Shown piece after piece: positions 59,515 to 64,000 of a stretch of 64,000 nucleotides of DNA. Each line of letters starts with the position of its first letter. The first letter of the stretch is position 1. Below the pieces are notes generated by a model. That model did not search any database and was not told the origin of the DNA. It worked only from the letters and a program-made list of their open reading frames with translations. This DNA is from Clostridiales bacterium Firm_14 (GTDB taxonomy: Bacteria; Bacillota; Clostridia; Saccharofermentanales; Saccharofermentanaceae): the NCBI GenBank assembly GCA_001604135.1, contig LVAT01000017.1:1-64000 (forward strand). The letters are read 5' to 3'. The translations under genes and the position numbers were made by a program.

Positions 59515-61020
59515 TCATCCGAGAAGGATCTTGCGCACCATGCTCATCATCTGTTCCTTCTCGATTACGTCCTTATGTCTTATTTCAAGAGATGGTAATT
59601 CTGAAATAGACTGAGGAATCGTAAGTCCGCTCTCTTCGGCAAGTTCGGCGATGATATCCGGTATGGACTTGTTATCCGAATAACCGGCTCCTCTCAAAGC
59701 GTCCATAACTGCCGGTGCGAACTTGAACGGAGATGCCGTGGACGCAAATACCGTCTTGCTCTCGTCACCTGACCTGGTGTGATATCTTCCGTAGATGTTA
59801 AATCCTACAGCCGTATGAGGATCGATAACGTGATCCGTACGGTCGTATACTTCGAGAATAGTCTTCGATACGCCGGTCTCATCAGCGAAGCCGCCTACGA
59901 AGAGTCTCTGCAAAGACTTCAATGTGTCCTTGTCGACACTGTACTTGCCCTTCTCGAAAAGATCGTTCATCCATTCTGTTACCTTCTGATAATCCTTGTC
60001 CGTAACCTCGAAAAGAAGTCTCTCGAGATTTGAAGAGATAAGGATATCCATTGAAGGCGATGTCGTCTTATAGAACTCTCTGTTGCGGTCGTAGATACCG
60101 GAAGAGAAGAAATCGCAGAGGACTTTATTGCGGTTGGAAGCACAGATAAGCTTTCTTACCGGAATGCCCATCTGCTTTGCAAACCATGCGGCAAGGATGT
60201 TACCGAAGTTGCCCGTAGGAACAACGATATTGAAGGACTCTGTAAGATCCATCTTGCCTTTTCTTATAAGTTCAACATATGAATATACGTAGTAAGCGAT
60301 CTGCGGTGCAAGTCTGCCCCAGTTGATCGAGTTTGCAGAAGAGAGCATGACGTCATGCTCATCAAGGGTAATGGCGAATTCCATGTCACCGAAGATCTGC
60401 TTTACGCCCGTCTGCGCATCATCAAAGCAGCCGTTAACTGCGATTACGTGTGTATTGGATCCGCCCGTTGTCGTCATCTGGAGCTTCTGTGCTTCAGATA
60501 CGCCGCCTGTCGGATAGAATACGATGATCTCAGTTCCGGGAAGATCCTTAAAGCCCTCAAGTGCAGCCTTACCCGTGTCACCCGAAGTAGCAGTAAGGAT
60601 GCAGATCTTCTTATTTGTGCCTGTCTTCTTCGCAGAAGCGGTCATAAGATGAGGGAGAAGCTGGAGTGCTACGTCCTTAAATGCGCACGTAGGTCCGTGC
60701 CAGAGCTCCAAGATATATTCCCTGTCGTTATATTCGTTCATCTGAACGAGAGGAACGGGGTTCTCGCCCCACTTCTCTTCAGCATAAGCCTGCTTTGTAT
60801 ATTCGAGAAGCTCAGCTTCAGTAAAATCTGTAAGGAACTTCGAAAGAACGAATGCGGACAGTTCATAGAACTGCATCGTCTGCATTCTCTCCAAATCTTC
60901 CTGTGTAAGCTGGGGTATTGTCTCAGGCACAAAGAGACCGCCGTCCGGAGCGATGCCTCTGATTATCGCCTCGCTTGAAGAAAACTTTCCTTCATATCCT
61001 CTTGTGCTTATATAGTTCAT
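59515..61020 (-). CDS. thrC: Threonine synthase
   Basis: LWHGPTCAFKDVALQLLPH, TATSGDTGKAALEG. Confidence 0.95.
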   Translation of the reverse strand: MNYISTRGYEGKFSSSEAIIRGIAPDGGLFVPETIPQLTQEDLERMQTMQFYELSAFVLSKFLTDFTEAELLEYTKQAYAEEKWGENPVPLVQMNEYNDREYILELWHGPTCAFKDVALQLLPHLMTASAKKTGTNKKICILTATSGDTGKAALEGFKDLPGTEIIVFYPTGGVSEAQKLQMTTTGGSNTHVIAVNGCFDDAQTGVKQIFGDMEFAITLDEHDVMLSSANSINWGRLAPQIAYYVYSYVELIRKGKMDLTESFNIVVPTGNFGNILAAWFAKQMGIPVRKLICASNRNKVLCDFFSSGIYDRNREFYKTTSPSMDILISSNLERLLFEVTDKDYQKVTEWMNDLFEKGKYSVDKDTLKSLQRLFVGGFADETGVSKTILEVYDRTDHVIDPHTAVGFNIYGRYHTRSGDESKTVFASTASPFKFAPAVMDALRGAGYSDNKSIPDIIAELAEESGLTIPQSISELPSLEIRHKDVIEKEQMMSMVRKILLG

Positions 61021-62009
61021 TATGTCTCTCCTTGAGTCGTTGTCGTTGTCGCTGCCGGATCTACCGTAAATGCCGTCAATTCAGTTGACGTCGTCTCAGT
61101 AGTGGTGGTGGTCGACTCTGTTTCCGACTCGCTTTCTACTTCGATCTTGTGTGCTGCAGTATCCTGCGGCATGTTCGCAGTAGAGTATGTGCCAAAGCTG
61201 GATTCGTAAGCGCTCGCGAGAGCTGAAACCTCAGGATCGTATCTGTTGCGGTAGAACTCCCTGTGCAGGTATTCGAGCCTGTCCTGGGCGTCGCCGCCGG
61301 CTTCGATCTGCTTTACCAGAGGAATAATACCAAATATGATGAGAAGCGTCACTAGTAACATTGACAGAATTACGACGCCTACGACCACCAAACTTTTCAT
61401 TCTCTCTCTGGGAGATTTGATATCCTCAATATCTATTGAATCATCAGGAAGTTCATCAGCTACTCCGCCCGAACGCATCATGATGTCTCTTCTCTCTTTG
61501 GAAGAAGCCATTTGAGGCGGTTCGGAGGTCTTCTGTGCCTTAGTAAGGATGGGTGCCTGGAAGTTTGCTCTTGCAGCAGGAGAAGATCCTGATGCCATCT
61601 GCGCATTCTTGAGCTTTCCTGCGATGTCTGCAGGCGGCAGATCCGGCGGAGGATTCTTGATGTCCTCTCTTACCATTCTTAATGCTTCCTGTGCGATCGA
61701 GAGATACTGCTCTGTCGCAAGCACACCCTGAATGGCGAATACCAGGCTTCCTTCAGCCCTCTTGAACTGGCCTTCCCTCGCAAGGCAGAGGCCGAAGATC
61801 AATGCAGGATCTCCCCACTTCTGATACTGGGCGATCAAGGGCTTTAAGAATATCTGTGCAACGTCAGTGCCTTCGCCCTGACTGTTCTGTAATGCTCTGT
61901 TGTACTGACGGACAATGCGGGCTTTCTCTTCATTGCTCACATCGAAAAGAATGAGACTCGCCTCATTTATAGGCTGTATCATCATGCATAAGCTTAAATA
62001 GTCGTGCAT
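61020..62009 (-). CDS. Hypothetical: helical (TPR-like) cytoplasmic region + single TM + Thr/Glu-rich tail
   Basis: Helical repeats to ~aa 120, TM SLVVVGVVILSMLLVTLLIIFGIIPLV, tail TESTTTTTETTSTELTAFTVDPAATTTTT. Confidence 0.65.
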   Translation of the reverse strand: MHDYLSLCMMIQPINEASLILFDVSNEEKARIVRQYNRALQNSQGEGTDVAQIFLKPLIAQYQKWGDPALIFGLCLAREGQFKRAEGSLVFAIQGVLATEQYLSIAQEALRMVREDIKNPPPDLPPADIAGKLKNAQMASGSSPAARANFQAPILTKAQKTSEPPQMASSKERRDIMMRSGGVADELPDDSIDIEDIKSPRERMKSLVVVGVVILSMLLVTLLIIFGIIPLVKQIEAGGDAQDRLEYLHREFYRNRYDPEVSALASAYESSFGTYSTANMPQDTAAHKIEVESESETESTTTTTETTSTELTAFTVDPAATTTTTQGET

Positions 62010-63394
62010 TCAATCAATCCTTTCAGTGTGGCCCTGATCTGGCCTGCGAGATAAAGCGATCCTGTAGCCAGAATAATCATGCCGTCATCAAGTGATTTGC
62101 AGTATGCAAGTCTCGTGCCTTCGCAGGCATCGGGGACTGCCTCCAAATCGTCGCTGATATTATACACATAATTAATTTTATGTGCGAGAACATCAGCGGG
62201 TTCGCTTCTCGGGTTGTCGGGCGTTACCGTAACCGCGCTCCTGATGTTTATTCCACACGTTTTATAAGCATCAAGGATACCATCAACATCCTTATCGGAC
62301 ATTACGCCCATGAGAAGTCTTACAGGTTTGCCTCTAAGTGAACCTCCGAGCATCTCGTTCATTGTGGCACCAAGGCTGAGCGCTCCCTGTGGATTATGTC
62401 CGCCATCGATAATTATCACGGGATCAAGGCTTAAGAGCTCTGCCCTGCACTTCCATCTGGCAAGTGCGATGCCGTCCTTAATTGCCTCTTCTGCTATTCC
62501 GCACTTCCTGGCAGCTTCGATCGCCGTAATGGCATTTCCTATCTGGTGCTTTCCGTTAAGGGCCGTGCTGTAAACCAAGCCCTCATATGTGAATTCCATC
62601 CTGCCGTCTTCAGTAAAACGCGCGCTGTCATAAGCATTACTGCTGCCCGCAAAGGTAAGCAGGATGCCTTTTTCTTCAGCCTTCGAAATGAGCGTTGCCC
62701 TTACATCGGGCTTCATCTCGTCAGGGAGGATCATGAGATCGGGATCAAAACAAACGGCGGGAGAACCTTCCTTGAAGATTCCTGCCTTCTCGCCCGTTAT
62801 CTCTGAGATCGTATTGCCCAGAACGCCCGTGTGATCAAGACCCATTGCGGTAACGACCGTTACCATGGGATCTTTGATGATATTCGTGGAATCAAGCCTG
62901 CCGCCTAATCCTACTTCAAGGACTGCGACATCGATCTTCTTTTCAGCAAAATAGAGGAAGCATATTGCCGTGATGAGCTCAAATTCGGTAGGCTCATCGC
63001 ACAAGCCTTCCAAGATCATCTTCTCGCGTGCCTTTTTAACCCGGGAAGAATACTTTTCGAGATCTTCTGATGAGATCTCTCCATATGAATCGTCTTTAAC
63101 GTATTTATCAAGTCCTGCTCTGCCGTCGATTATCCTTATCCTCTCTGAAAAACGCTCGAGATAGGGCGATGTGAATACGCCGACCGTTTTATCTGCGGCT
63201 GCCATGATCGATGAGATGAATGTCGCGACAGAACCCTTGCCGTTAGTGCCCGCGATATGGACAGACTTAAAGCTGTTCTGGGGATTTCCAAGGAGCTCCA
63301 TCAGAGTGGTGATTCGTTCAAGTCCGGGTTTGATGCCGAATTTTAATGCTCCTTCCAAAAGCTCCGGCACCTTGTGATCAGGCATCGGCGGCAT
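61994..63394 (-). CDS. folC: Folylpolyglutamate synthase/dihydrofolate synthase
   Basis: VHIAGTNGKGSVATFISSIM, DGGHNPQGA. Confidence 0.93.
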   Translation of the reverse strand: MPPMPDHKVPELLEGALKFGIKPGLERITTLMELLGNPQNSFKSVHIAGTNGKGSVATFISSIMAAADKTVGVFTSPYLERFSERIRIIDGRAGLDKYVKDDSYGEISSEDLEKYSSRVKKAREKMILEGLCDEPTEFELITAICFLYFAEKKIDVAVLEVGLGGRLDSTNIIKDPMVTVVTAMGLDHTGVLGNTISEITGEKAGIFKEGSPAVCFDPDLMILPDEMKPDVRATLISKAEEKGILLTFAGSSNAYDSARFTEDGRMEFTYEGLVYSTALNGKHQIGNAITAIEAARKCGIAEEAIKDGIALARWKCRAELLSLDPVIIIDGGHNPQGALSLGATMNEMLGGSLRGKPVRLLMGVMSDKDVDGILDAYKTCGINIRSAVTVTPDNPRSEPADVLAHKINYVYNISDDLEAVPDACEGTRLAYCKSLDDGMIILATGSLYLAGQIRATLKGLIECTTI

Positions 63395-63992
63395 CCTTCT
63401 CAGAAGCTTCTTCCGTCTTCTGCTCTGTCTTGGCGTTGTAATCGACCATGTCCTTCTTCTTGAAGACCATGAGCTTGCTCATTACATAATTTGCAATGAC
63501 AATGAATACGGAATTTATGAGCTTAACGAGATACTCGTAAGTAAAATCAAATGACTTCGAGAAAATGTGGAATGTCGTCATGGGAGTATCAATGGGCTTG
63601 CCCGTGAGCGCAACGCAGCCCCAGATCATAAGTGAATAAAGACCTAACTCAAGGACCAGGAAAGATATTACTCTCGCGCCTGCAAATGACAGGAGTTCTC
63701 TTGCGATATTACCCTTGGATCTGAATACCGTGATCCTGTTGAGGAAATATGCGACAAGAACTGCAATGATCCAGCATACTATCTGGTTAATGATGAACTT
63801 GAGAGATATCTCTTTGCCGAATACCGTAACAAGCATATCGGCTTTTACGGTCTTATCGAAAATTACATAACAGACCCAGTTAACAACTGTAGTGATACCG
63901 CCGCTTACAAGATACATGAAAAGCTTACGGATCTTTTCCTGCTTTTCCGTAAGATCTTTACCGCCTACAACCAGTGTCTTCAGTTTGCCCAT
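63378..63992 (-). CDS. GtrA family membrane protein
   Basis: FMYLVSGGITTVVNWVCYVIFD, four TM helices. Confidence 0.85.
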   Translation of the reverse strand: MGKLKTLVVGGKDLTEKQEKIRKLFMYLVSGGITTVVNWVCYVIFDKTVKADMLVTVFGKEISLKFIINQIVCWIIAVLVAYFLNRITVFRSKGNIARELLSFAGARVISFLVLELGLYSLMIWGCVALTGKPIDTPMTTFHIFSKSFDFTYEYLVKLINSVFIVIANYVMSKLMVFKKKDMVDYNAKTEQKTEEASEKDAADA

Positions 63993-64000
63993 ATCAATTC

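Noticed and set aside
1-64000. CRISPR array or rRNA operon
   Set aside because: No regularly spaced direct repeats or rRNA-like sequence seen.

Overview
64 kb of bacterial chromosome, probably a Clostridia/Firmicutes relative (organism inferred from gene content only; no search was run). Positions 1-2353 are the right end of an integrative/mobilizable element: relaxase C-terminus, RepA-like AAA ATPase and excisionase. It abuts the 3' end of a tRNA-Thr(UGU). The rest is mostly housekeeping: hpt, dinB, two-component system, HU, ligA, gap, trmB, alaS, serA and a serC-like aminotransferase, dapL, radA, ispD/ispF, mrp, queT, carA/carB, thrC, folC. The observations I consider strongest are: (1) a single ORF fusing complete CarB and complete DapF (54313-58371); (2) a ~730-nt ORF-poor, hairpin-dense interval on the minus strand ending in an intrinsic terminator (4230-4965), read as a large structured ncRNA candidate; (3) a 1098-aa protein with a degenerate PP2C-like domain, long disordered region, TM helix and LysM-like tail; (4) a cytidylate-kinase-like/PD-(D/E)XK-like fusion next to hpt; (5) two tandem 62-bp units, each built of nested inverted repeats (18062-18185); (6) an AMP-binding-family protein lacking key catalytic motifs; (7) a stand-alone Spo0A-C-like protein with a 26-bp perfect palindrome upstream. 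No CRISPR array, rRNA or obvious defence island was seen. Family calls are from motif recognition by eye.
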